From NCBI GenBank assembly GCA_900660155.1, contig CABFPE010000082.1:1448166-1512165 (forward strand): a stretch of 64,000 nt of DNA, given 5' to 3'. Positions 21,300 to 33,898 of the stretch are shown here, one piece after another (position 1 is the first letter of the stretch; each line of letters begins with the position of its first letter). The notes beneath the pieces are model-generated. The model made no database searches. It had not been told where the DNA came from and saw nothing but the letters and a program-made list of their open reading frames with translations. A program made the position numbers and the translations under genes. The DNA comes from Hofstenia miamia (lineage: Eukaryota > Xenacoelomorpha > Acoela > Hofsteniidae).

Positions 21300-24200
21300 T
21301 ATAATTAAAATAGCTTATTTACACTTGATCAGAAGATGTGATTTTCTGTTTGCACCTTTTGATCAAAAAGTGAGGCTGACAAGAATGCCTTTAGCCTGTC
21401 AAATAATACTGAAGGGGTCACTAAGAGCACATTTACATTTATCAAAAGTTTTTAATTCTTCTCTTGACTCATAAGTGTGTGAGTTAACCAATTCAGATCT
21501 CAGTTGGCAGGCTCAATAAGTCTCCATCTCAATAATTTTACAGAACCTAGTCTTTGACTTCTTTGTACAGAGGCCTGTTGATTCAGATTGTGATAGGCAG
21601 CTCTGCAAAGTCTTCAACTCATTAACAACACTATCACCTTAATCAAATGGCATTGATGTTTGGAGATCTCTCTCCTTACATCTTCTCTTCACCCTTCTTG
21701 CTTGTAATCTGTTTGAACCAGCTTCACTAATCTGCCCTGGTGCTGTCACATAATTCTTGTTGTGAGGCTATTTGATTTGCAATGGTTGATTGTGCATCTT
21801 GATTGTCATTCTAAAACAAACCTTGCAGCTCTATCATCTAATATACATTTAGGTTAGCCTCTATTATTATTATCCTTGTAGGGACTATTGTATTCTTCTC
21901 ATTCTATGCTATCCAATTCTGGTATCTCATAGTAATAACTTCAATCAAGATAAAAAATCTCAAATTCATTATTATTTATTATAACATTATCAATTGTTCA
22001 TTTTGAATTTTCAAAATGTATGACATTACCTGTCTCAAGTAAATAATTATTTAAATCAAATTTTTTCTTCATCAAATAAGGACCACTCCATTTGGTTTCA
22101 AATTTTCACATTTGCTTCTTCTCTTTTGTACTTTGACATTATACTTGTAGACATGTCACCAACCTCATGTGGTTAACCATACACATTTTTATTATAATGG
22201 TGTTGTTGCTAACTACACTCTTCTTTGTGTTACAACAAATGGTTTCATTGATTTCTTGCATATTTCTTATTAATTTATTCACATAATTATTATCTGCTAC
22301 TTCATTGTAATTATTAAATAACATTGGAATAGGTATTTGACATTCTCAACCATGCATAGCTTTAAACAGAAGTAATTTTGTGGTGTTATCCACCAAAGTA
22401 TTGTAAAAAAATTCAGTTATTCTAACACTGACCACTAACATTTACCACTAACTCTGGAGGTCATTACATGCAATGATTTTATTAATGTACAATTCAATCT
22501 TTCCAAAGCCCTGTTGGCCTAGTGAGGCTATGCTGTTACTGTATCATGGAATACCTTGATATTTTCCATTAATTCTTTGAACAAATTACTCTCAAACTTG
22601 ATCATAGGACCAAATTTTAATATCCTTTCATTCATTGATTTTTCTGTGACTGCTTTGGCTGTTGTGCTTCTCACTGGCCTATTTTGCAAAATTATCTACA
22701 ATCACCAACACATTTTCTTATCCTTGGTCATCTAAGGATAATTTTTCTAAGTCAGTATGGACTATTTCATTTGGATGCTCTGCAATGATTTTAGCTAATT
22801 CCACTCTCTGTTTATTAAAGTGCATATCACTTGCTAGGCAACAGGTTTAAAATTTTTCAATTATGTCATCCACAGTCTTTCAGACATCTCATACATGCAT
22901 AACTGTTATTGAATGTATTTTCTGTCTGTGTAATTCCCAAATGCAATCTCTCATGTATTTTTCAAATTAGATCACAGTGATTCAATTGCATTGGCTTGCA
23001 GCATACAACAAACAATTTTTTGACAATTTAAATTTATATATGTGAAAATATTTGAGTGACAATTTGCTCAATAGTGAATATTGGTTTCTGATATCTCTTT
23101 ATTAATTCTTTCCAGGCTGGGTCTCTCTTGATGTTGCATAATGCCATCTTTGGAAACCTTTTTTTTCATGATGATCAGTATAATGCTCTACCTTGTTGAT
23201 CTGCATTAATTTTGGGTAACTGCTTATATTGATTGTTAGCATTCTAAAATCCCTTTTGTATGGTGGCAAGGCAGTCCATAAATCAGCATTTGTGTGAAGG
23301 GTTTCTTTCTGGTGTTTATCTCAAAATTACAATCCATCAAGTACTCTATCCATCTGGCCATGATGCTGCTCAGTTCTCCAAAGAAATTCCTTAGCCACAA
23401 CAGGCCACTCTTATCTGTTCTCATGGTAAAATGTCTTCCTAATAAGAAGTATTGAAATTTTTTCAGACTTTCTACCAATGCTAACATTTCTAAATTCATT
23501 GACCCATAATGTATCTCACTTTGGCATAATGTAAAGCTGAAAAATTGTATTACATACTATTTCCCTTCTTGATCTAGCTGATAGTGGCTCCAATTGCTAC
23601 TGTACTTGCATCTCAGTTAACAATAAATGGCAAATCATAATTTGGCATATTCAGTGATGTTATTTTTTTCAGGTCTTCCCATATTACTCATAATTCATCC
23701 TCATAGTCCAATCAAATATGGTGCTCTTCCTAAGTAACTTGGATATTAGTTTTGATTTTCCTTTGATATTTAAATGAAAGACACATAATCTTCTGGATAT
23801 CTTTCTTTGTTTACAGCACTTTGATTTTATCAATGAGGTCTCTTGCATTATAATTTATTGCAATGGACCTGTGTCAAATAACTCTCCCTAGGAATATCAC
23901 CTCAGTTTTCAACAACATACATTTGTTTCTGTTGACCTTCAATCCTACTTCAATAAGATTTTCTAAGTTCTTGACAATTTATCACAATGATTTTGATCAT
24001 GTGACTTGCTATTAGTATATTGTAAATATATGCTGTTACATCTGACTCTAAACTATTATTTCCATTTCTCAATACTTTCATTATGTTTCACTGAAATATG
24101 GCTGAGGTGTTGTACAATCTGAAGAGCATGTAACACCACTCAAAGAAGGTGTGAGGTGTAATAAAAACTGTTTTTCCACATCTTGCAGATTTATAGGGAG

Positions 24201-27200
24201 CTGTCAATATGCTTTACATAGGTCTAAACAAGAAAAATAATTAAATTCACTTGCTTTGTTAATCATATCCTTGACACAAGGTAGGGGATAAGCATCCTTC
24301 ACAGTCTTAGCATTTAGTTTACTCCCCTGTTGAACAAATAAAGTTGGGGCTTCATACAGGTTCTGACTAGGTTGAATAATTTGATTACAGATTAGCTCTT
24401 GTAAGGTGTTCTCATAATGGACTTTATGGCTTTCAAAGACCCTTCTGATAGGTAATCATATTGGTTCATCTTACAATTTCTCAATACTGTGCTTTTCCAT
24501 GTTGCTTTCCCTAAACTTAGGTTTCCATAATAAAATATTTTCTAATTTTTGTGTAACACACCCCTCAATCCCTCTAGCTCACATTTTGGTGACTTTACAT
24601 GGTTCTGGTAACATTCCTTCCATTTGCTTGGTGTTCTTGTGGTCAAACTTGGTTAACAAGCACATATTACCATTGGCTTTATTCCTCACTATTAGAGTAG
24701 CAGTGATTATAACTTGGGCCTTTTTTAACATAATATATTTGTCAGAGTTATTAATAATGGGGCACATGCTATCCCAGGATATGGTACAAACATTTATATT
24801 CATTAACAAGTGTCAGGAGTTGCCCCTTTTATAATTTTGAATTAGGATATCTCCTTCTGCTATTTCCTCACATTGAAGTTCTACCATGTACCAGTATTGT
24901 GGCTGCAACTTCACATCTTGTTCTAGAGTTAACAAGATGTTCTTGCTTACAAATTCCTCAAATGGCTGGGACACAACTCTCTCATTCAACATTATAATCT
25001 TATTACAAGTCTATTATGAAACTGTTTTTTCTAAGAAGTCACATCTGAGAATGATGTTGTAATGTAAACAATTATTTTATTTATATACAATGACAAAATC
25101 ATTCATAAACTCCTTAGCCTCTACTCTAAATGGAACTTTTTTGATCTTCCCTTTAATGGTAATATAATCTCCAGACCCATCTATTAATTGTAACGTAATC
25201 TAATCATATGTGGTCAAATAAAGAAAAAAGAAGAAGAAACTAAGACTGAATATTAAAATAAAATATTAATTGTAAAAACATATGATTATGATTAATTAGT
25301 TATTTGTAAATTTATAATGCAGTAATTTTTGATATTAATTAATTTGGCAAAAAGGCACTAGACCTAAATCACAACTGCTAATTAAGGCAGAAGTGTGTAA
25401 TCAGCAGACGAACGAAATTTAAAGCGTTTGAAATTGTCAACAACTGGAATTAGCAGGTACTAGTCAAATATTTGATTGTTTGTTAACTTTTCACTATAAA
25501 AATTGTGTAATTGATCATTTTGGTGACGAATTGAAATTACTGGTTTTACTTTACGTTTTTGTATCAGGTTATTTTACTTAATACAATGGAAAGCTAAATG
25601 TTTGAGCTCTCAGATATTCTAGACAGTGGTTCATGACTCCAGTTAACAGGTGCATCATGTATAGCTGGTGCTTACCTGAGATGCTCATAGGTTAGGTATA
25701 AGGATAGGGATTTTTACTCGTATTAGCTTTCCTATAGTTTGTTGTTCGTATTATGGTATTTATTACATTAGGCTGTTACATCTAGCCCTATTAGGAAATT
25801 ACGAGATCAGTTTGTGTTATTGTACAGGATTTATTACATATGATTACTAGTGGACTGACAGTCTACCAATTCATACTTTGTACCCTCTCTCTCTTGTCTT
25901 GTAACATGTACTCTAAATTGGCATGTAATTACTTATATGTAAGGTTATTATATGTAAGGAATCATAACAAGCTAATGCATCCTGGTTCTGAGATTCCCTT
26001 AATAGACAACTTGGTTAATAACAAGAACAATCAATACATTAAATTAATAAGGTATCACACATTATCACTATATTAAGCTAAGATTTGCTAGTATGAAGGT
26101 TGGCAAGATTCTACATAATCACATATTAGTTGTTATAATCCTACTTTGCTCAAAACCTTCATAGCTGCAACATGAGTTTGCTTGAAACAGATGCTCCTGT
26201 ATCTATTGTTACATGAATAGTCATTCCACTTATTATTACTTGTATTACATTCTTATAGAGCATCTGAGTTGGTATCAAAATATCCTCAGGTGCTAATTTT
26301 ATGGGAGTCAGCACTCCTGCTAGTTTGACACTTCCATCTCCTCTAACACCTCAATTTCACTTTCTATCATATATCCCTCACCATTGTTGATCATCAGGAT
26401 CTTATTCTTAAAGTCTTTCCTATATTTTCCTTTCAAAACACACTTTCTACAATGTATGACATTCATATTGGTAGCAGACTTAGGTTTAGATTTGGAACTA
26501 TTGGATGGATTACTAATGACAGACTCACTCTTCTTCATGTATTTTGGCAATGGTGTTGAATGTTCTGTAATTTCTCAGTAATTAAATTATAGAGTCATTT
26601 TTGTTGATTTATACTGTATTATCAAATGTAACTTTAAAGCTAACAGCTTTTGCTATCAATTTACCTACCATATCCTTGGGATCAAATTTGAACTCAAAAT
26701 GTTCCTTTAGTGGATGCAGTAAACCTCAAAAAAATATGAAAACAAGTTGTTTTTTGAATACTCAGTAGGCAATCTATTTAATTGATACTGCTTCTCAACT
26801 TGAGTTATTTAAGCAGAGATGTTCTCAGACTTATTATATTTTTGCTCTTCCTGTAAGATGTTATCCTGGTGCTGAATGCATTAAAATATTGCTCAAATTC
26901 CTTATAAGGACACCATAGTCAAGTTTGATTTCCCTATCAATGGTGAGATAATGGTTATAGGCATCACCTGTTGGATGGGTTGGCAAATGAGATAATCCAG
27001 CTTAATGGTGGATTCATAACTGCCCTAATACTTACTACTCATCAAATGTTTGAGAATTTTCATCAACTTTATCCATAATTTTGGGAAGATTAATTCAGGC
27101 CATTGAGACATCTGTTTGTGGGTTTTCAGGAAACATTGAATGGACAAAACAGGACTGGTACCCTAGTAACCCTCACTAGCTCACATGACTCAGGGTTAAC

Positions 27201-28170
27201 AGTTATGGGCTCAATCTGCACAATGTCCTCCTTAGGTGATGACACAGGTGACAATGATTTTATAACAATGGTCTTATGAATTATTTCCAGTAATTGCTCA
27301 CCTAATTTATTGTGCACTTGCTTAAGGACCTTATCCAGATCATATTTCACAATGGTCTCATCTATTTTTCACAAGCAATTTTGCTGCTGTTGTTGTTGCT
27401 GCAATCACTCTACATACCCACAACTGCCCATATCTGTTGCAAATGATGGACTAATCATAACCTTGCTAGGGGCATTACTTTTTGAAACAAGCCTAGTGGG
27501 GCAACTCAGCCCTGGGATGTCAGTGCCACTAGATGGCTGAAAAGATACTGTTCTTACTGGCACTAGCACTACTTCATCTTTGGGCTTTTTGTTTGAAAAA
27601 AAAATCTCTTTAACTCCAACTTCTCCCATTCATGCATTAATTCTAACTTTGCTCTCAATAAGCTGGACTCAATGATATGCACCCTTTCCATGCATTCTTC
27701 ATGCTCTACCATTAATTGATGTGACTCAACTCAGGTGCTCCTAGCTTGTTCCCTCCAATACATTATCTCATGGTCAAGTTTGGATTCTTGATTATACTGA
27801 CATCTTAACTACTTGGATAGTCTGTCTCAGATACAGTATCTGATCATCATGACTCATCTTAATATCACTAAGGTTCTTAATTGAGGCTCTTATTATATCA
27901 ATTTTCTCTTGAAGCTCTTGATCATACATTATGAAATGTTTAGTAAGGGCAGCAATCTCTATAGATATGGACTCAGACCCAACTTGGGGAATAGCCCAGG
28001 ACACAGTTTACAGACCAGTTTGTGACTGATGTCTAACTCTAGCTTGAGAAGGGATAATTTTTGTGTGGTGTTAAATTCAATGTTTCAGAGTTAATTTCAA
28101 CTTCACTTGCTGAAAATACTTCAGGAGTACTCACTATACTAGGATTTACTATGGTTATCTCAATAGATTA
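21300..28170 (-). mobile_element. Ty3/gypsy fossil 2
   Basis: A broken, near full-length arrangement in the same orientation as fossil 1. From high to low coordinate it has gag-like polar sequence (about 26.3-28.1 kb), an aspartic protease with a VTIDTGAS motif (about 26.2 kb), further protease-to-RT linker (24.85-25.2 kb), reverse transcriptase (about 23.7-24.5 kb), RNase H (23.2-23.7 kb, LALVESLKKFQYFLLGR), a zinc-binding region and integrase (about 22.0-22.95 kb), and a tail. About 0.9 kb near 25.2-26.1 kb has no gypsy character and may be an insertion. There are many breaks and LTRs were not identified, so it is old. Its spacing from fossil 1 shows a separate insertion. Confidence 0.75.
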
Positions 28171-28617
28171 CAAAAGGTTTGAGAGGGAATGAAAGCAGTG
28201 CAAGAAAACAAGCATGCTCATTCTGGCAAGATAACAAGTACACTGACATCTTCAAGAATGATGATGGGAGCAATAACTGTAATCAATACAAAATTTAACA
28301 AGCTAAAAAGGGTTAACAGACTCCAACAACTAACTAACAATGAAACAATGGTAGACACATTGACTAACAGAAAGAAACTTACTAAAATGACAAAACAACA
28401 CAAAAAGAAACTTTTAAAAATAGAACAATTCCAACTGTTGTACATCAACAAAACAAGTGAGGGTAACTAGAAAATGAATGGGATTCCTGACACTCTTCTA
28501 CATGCATACAGGTTTTATTGTAACTGGAGTTACATTTCTGAACATTGTGTACACCAGAAAAATACCATCTGAAAAGACAGGAAACTAATGGTTGGTATTT
28601 GAAAAGGGGGCAATACC
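28171..28617. other. Flank of gypsy fossil 2, no gene recognised
   Basis: A lysine- and threonine-rich plus-strand frame at 28189-28470 is probably chance in A-rich DNA. It might instead include the 5' leader of the fossil. Nothing else was recognised. Confidence 0.4.
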
Positions 28618-29785
28618 TAGCCCAGCCCTATCTTAACATATAGAACTCCCTGAACTCTCAAAATCACGTCAGAGTCAAAACAGAGTGTCTCCTGCTTATG
28701 CAGGGGATCCCTAATTACATATATAGACATTTTCTTAAGTAAACTACTTTGTACAAAAGTTATTGATGATAGCATTAATAAAATGACTAGTACTAATGTA
28801 TTTTAGGTAACAACAATTTCAACACTGCATAGCCTCTGGCCAACACCAAACAATTTCTTGATGTTAACAGTTAATGTAATATAAAAGCCTAATAAAGTTT
28901 TGATAGTGTTACTGTTTCATTTCTAAAGTCTTAATTTCCAGCTCACCTCACCTTTACAGTTGTTAATGCCTCACCTCATCTATATATATAACACAAATAC
29001 AAAACTATAAATGCCTATTTGGCTTCAGTATCTACAAATAGCTGTTTGCTTTGTATATGAGGTGAAATCACATGACTGCTCAATACTTAATTTATAATTA
29101 TCCACTTCCCTATTCTTGTCCTGAGTGAGATCCTGCAAGGCATGTTCCAGAGTAGTTCACCTCTCCTGAAGCCTTAAAGGCACTAGGGTTTAGTTATAAT
29201 ATATATAAATAAAAAAAAATGATAAAAAAATAACCCAACAGTAGAGTGTATATTAGGGGTATTTACTAGAATTTCCAAGCTAATATACAATAGAATAGAG
29301 CACAGTTCTTTGTAGTAAACTTTTATTTAAAAGCATTTGTAATATGAATGATTGGCAAGGAAAAATTAATTCAAACAAAAAACCAGAACAACTGCACTGT
29401 ATGCAATGAGAAAACAAAGACCTAGTAATTTGACAACAAGTGTGATTAATACTTGCACAAAAAGGTTAATGATTCTCATGAAATTAATTGTTTTCAATTT
29501 ATATAAATTCACAAACCCTACCTGATGCTTAAATCTTTCAATTTTCTATTGCTTTTTACAATTGGTCAAACTGCATATATCTTTATTTCATAAATACAAT
29601 TTGGGAAAATATTAACATCATAAACTAAAATCAAACCTAAAGTAATGGGCACTACATGAAACTAAACAATTGGCTAATAGCCAGAGGCTTAAATATTCAA
29701 AAAAGAGTCTGAAGGCTAAACTGAAATTAATAATATAACATCAAATTGTTGCAGTACTACATATATATATATATATATATATATA
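28618..29785 (+). repeat. First copy of a 1,168-bp direct repeat
   Basis: Begins TAGCCCAGCCCTATCTTAAC and ends in a TA microsatellite just before the N at 29786. The same sequence appears at 29916-31083 and looked identical everywhere I compared. The 128 bp between the two Ns (29787-29914) is different sequence. It contains no gene that I can recognise. The pattern suggests unmerged contigs or a collapsed repeat. Confidence 0.9.
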
Positions 29786-29915
29786 NATTATGATCGTTAC
29801 AAATACTGCATAGAGGATAGGGCCTCGCAAGTGTTAAAGATGGCTTACACGCAAGAATAAGTATAAAATATGAAAATTAAAACATGCATAATATATTTGA
29901 TTACCCTACTATAGN

Positions 29916-31083
29916 TAGCCCAGCCCTATCTTAACATATAGAACTCCCTGAACTCTCAAAATCACGTCAGAGTCAAAACAGAGTGTCTCCTGCTTATGCA
30001 GGGGATCCCTAATTACATATATAGACATTTTCTTAAGTAAACTACTTTGTACAAAAGTTATTGATGATAGCATTAATAAAATGACTAGTACTAATGTATT
30101 TTAGGTAACAACAATTTCAACACTGCATAGCCTCTGGCCAACACCAAACAATTTCTTGATGTTAACAGTTAATGTAATATAAAAGCCTAATAAAGTTTTG
30201 ATAGTGTTACTGTTTCATTTCTAAAGTCTTAATTTCCAGCTCACCTCACCTTTACAGTTGTTAATGCCTCACCTCATCTATATATATAACACAAATACAA
30301 AACTATAAATGCCTATTTGGCTTCAGTATCTACAAATAGCTGTTTGCTTTGTATATGAGGTGAAATCACATGACTGCTCAATACTTAATTTATAATTATC
30401 CACTTCCCTATTCTTGTCCTGAGTGAGATCCTGCAAGGCATGTTCCAGAGTAGTTCACCTCTCCTGAAGCCTTAAAGGCACTAGGGTTTAGTTATAATAT
30501 ATATAAATAAAAAAAAATGATAAAAAAATAACCCAACAGTAGAGTGTATATTAGGGGTATTTACTAGAATTTCCAAGCTAATATACAATAGAATAGAGCA
30601 CAGTTCTTTGTAGTAAACTTTTATTTAAAAGCATTTGTAATATGAATGATTGGCAAGGAAAAATTAATTCAAACAAAAAACCAGAACAACTGCACTGTAT
30701 GCAATGAGAAAACAAAGACCTAGTAATTTGACAACAAGTGTGATTAATACTTGCACAAAAAGGTTAATGATTCTCATGAAATTAATTGTTTTCAATTTAT
30801 ATAAATTCACAAACCCTACCTGATGCTTAAATCTTTCAATTTTCTATTGCTTTTTACAATTGGTCAAACTGCATATATCTTTATTTCATAAATACAATTT
30901 GGGAAAATATTAACATCATAAACTAAAATCAAACCTAAAGTAATGGGCACTACATGAAACTAAACAATTGGCTAATAGCCAGAGGCTTAAATATTCAAAA
31001 AAGAGTCTGAAGGCTAAACTGAAATTAATAATATAACATCAAATTGTTGCAGTACTACATATATATATATATATATATATATA
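29916..31083 (+). repeat. Second copy of the 1,168-bp direct repeat
   Basis: Begins immediately after the N at 29915 and leads without a break into unique DNA at 31084, after the TA microsatellite. Confidence 0.9.
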
Positions 31084-32830
31084 GGCATTGGTATGAAATC
31101 AGCAAGCAGTCCTAATTCCCTATTGTCTGAGGGGTTTGTGTCAATGCATGGCTACTGTTTTATAACTAACTCCTCCTGCTTGTGTACCATTCCTAGTAAA
31201 AGTAAGCAGAAGATCATGAAAGGGGAAGATTGGCCAAACACACCTGAAACAGATAACCTGGAGAAAATGTTGTACAAGCCTAGAGTCCTATAAAAGAGAA
31301 GGAAAAGAGAATCCTTAATACTCTTGGGTGCAGTGAATGAAACCTACATGCTAAGTAAATAAAACCTACACTCTGTGTGTTTCTCATCTCATGCAATTTA
31401 AGTGATAGCAATAATAATGAATTTTAATAATGAATGAAATGCATAACAACAAAACCCCTAACTGTACACCTAGCCCTAAATTAAAGGACATTCTAGTTGA
31501 GCTGTGCCCCATCTAAGTGCCTTTAACTGTGCAGAAGTCTTTTAGAAAAGCATAATTTAATAAAAGTAAAAAGTCAATAGAAACCAGAAACAAGTTTACT
31601 GAAACCAAAATTGATTAAAACCAAATGAAAAGATCACACAAATATACACAAACAAAACTGGTCAAGAAATTGAACAAAATTACACCATTGCTAGCATGAG
31701 TAAATAAGACAGGTTCTGTACAATAACCTTTTCACCTATAACAAAAATACTGCATAATAATTAACAAGAACAATTTAAGCTAAAATTGCACAGTTTACAA
31801 ATAACTAAATTCATCTAATTATAAATTGATCATTTGTAATTTACAGAGTTCATATTACCAATGTTGAAATCAAGAGTTAATGAAATCCAATAATGTAATT
31901 ATACCACAATATGTATATATAAACAAATAAATGAATGAAAATTTGAAGATTCTGAGCATTCTAAATTTGATCTCACTTTTTCTGAAATAGATCTTGAAAG
32001 GTGTAGTATGATTCATATATAAATACCAAATATAGTATATGACAAAAATATAGTGGGCCAATTTTTTAGCTCAATATATGTGCAAGTTTCTCATTCACAC
32101 ATTTCACTGATGGTCCTATGAAAATGCCTATGACTTTTCTTTAAAACTATACTTTAATGAAAAAAATTGCACTAATAAAAAATAGGCATCTTGGTATTAA
32201 AAAAGTCTCAAAAACATTAAATTTATTAGTAAGTACTAATTGTAAAGAGACAATTTTTTCAGTCAGTTAGTTTGTCTTTGCACCCACTGAACATAAGGTT
32301 CAATCATTTTGCATTTCATAAACTTTTTTAAACACATCTCATTCCAATTACTACAAGAATTGTAAATGATCTGGAAGTAAAGACTATGTTAGTCATAAGT
32401 GATATTCATGCAAATCAGTGAGTAGGTGAAAGTAATTTTGCTATTATAAATTATATATATATAGAATTACTTAGGTGATACTGAGAATTATGCTTACATC
32501 CTCATTAATACTAGTATGAATTAAAATTAATGAGCTATTGCAAAGACTCAAATATTGGAATTAGTAGGGCAAAGCTACAATTTACAAGCCAAAACAATAA
32601 AAATTCAAGATAGCATTTTATACTTCTTTATAAAAATTTTAGTTGAGTTATAGTATAGATTTAAAATATGAAAATAGCTGTTAGTAACTCTAAAATTGCT
32701 GATTTGATTGATACCTGCATCTCAATTAGGTCTCAAATAAAGATGAACTTAAAATGTACAGAAAATTAAATTTATATTTATATTACTTCATTTCAAATAA
32801 ATTTAAATTAAGACTATGTATACTACTTAC
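31084..32830. other. AT-rich stretch without a recognised gene
   Basis: A plus-strand frame at 31093-31293 (66 residues) has no recognisable motif. The minus-strand side should contain the next exon of the gene whose exon is at 32831-33096, but none was convincing. No tRNA, repeat array or transposon end was found. Confidence 0.4.
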
Positions 32831-33096
32831 TATGTTTGAAATCATTCAGTTGCCTTTGATTGGCTTCTGAGCTCCATTTAAAGAGATATTGTTCATTGCC
32901 TTTGATGCTTATATTGTGAATGCAATTGATGATAGTTATTAGTAGTATTGATGGCAATAAACTCCAATAAAAAAATTCAATGAATTCCAGACTGTTAAGA
33001 AATAGGTATTGGGAATTATCATTTTTATGTGGAGAAAACTGTACAATCAATTCAAAACCAAGTATAAATATTAACATTGCCAAGCTACCAGAGATG
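32831..33096 (-). CDS. Exon of a gustatory-receptor-like membrane protein (copy B)
   Basis: This 266-bp exon has an acceptor TTTCATTTAG before it and a perfect GTAAGT donor after it. It encodes about 88 residues with two hydrophobic segments, LAMLIFILGFELIVQF and FYWSLLPSILLITIINCI. The alignment with the first part of the exon at 12439-13193 is clear: LGF is preceded by exactly 11 codons in both, and LLPSIL is followed by INYAILNI in one and IINCIHNI in the other. The intron at the left edge is thus at almost the same place, shifted by one base in phase. Copy B has an intron where copy A continues. They are paralogues, or mutually exclusive exons 20 kb apart. The receptor role is inferred. 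Confidence 0.5.
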
Positions 33097-33898
33097 CTAA
33101 ATGAAAATTAATAAATAATAATCATTAATACAGAATTTTGATGTTTAGAACTTATCAAGAATTCACACAATATTCTTTGTTTAATAAAAATATTATAGTG
33201 TTCTAAGAGTTAAGTTTCCTAAATGTTATTTACACAAGGAAACAATTAGATACATTAATTCCAGGTAACAATTTTCACACTATTTACTAAGATTTACACT
33301 GTGAATAACAATATTTTTACTAAGTCAAACTTTAAAGCATTTCAGATTCTAAAATACCCTCATAGCAAGAAATTAGGTTCACTTAATACTCTAAAAATAT
33401 AATCCTCAATTTCTTGCTTATAGACTAAATATTGAAGTTCCATTATCTTCTATGATAAATTCCTGTTTTGTTAGACACTTTACCATTACAGATTATGTTT
33501 TTGATCTGTTCACAATTTCATCCCAACTTGATTGCTCAATAGAAAACTATCTGGGGCAATTTATTGTTGACTAGTTCTTCACTCTGCTGTATAAAACATG
33601 TTGAACTTACTATGTTAGCTGTCACATCACACTTATATAAAGAAATCAATTCACTTTTAAGATATCCATCACTAATCAGCAATTAAAAATTTGCAAAACA
33701 TTTCCAATGCAAGAATTGCAAACAGCATTTCTACAACATGTTAAATTATGCTGCATAAATGATGCTGAATTTTGGCCACAATGTTCCACATCCACTGCAT
33801 TGTATCAGTGAAATTGCAGACAGACTCTGCAACTATTTGCTGGACTATTGTTGAGAGTAATTCATCTTATCAGTCAATTTTATTGTGTTTCAATTCCA
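33097..33898. other. AT-rich flank, target of the piggyBac insertion
   Basis: No gene or repeat recognised. It ends at the TTAA at 33899-33902 used by the transposon. Confidence 0.5.

Noticed and set aside
28189-28470. 93-residue lysine- and threonine-rich frame
   Set aside because: Low-complexity composition from A-rich DNA with no domain. It may be part of a fossil leader.
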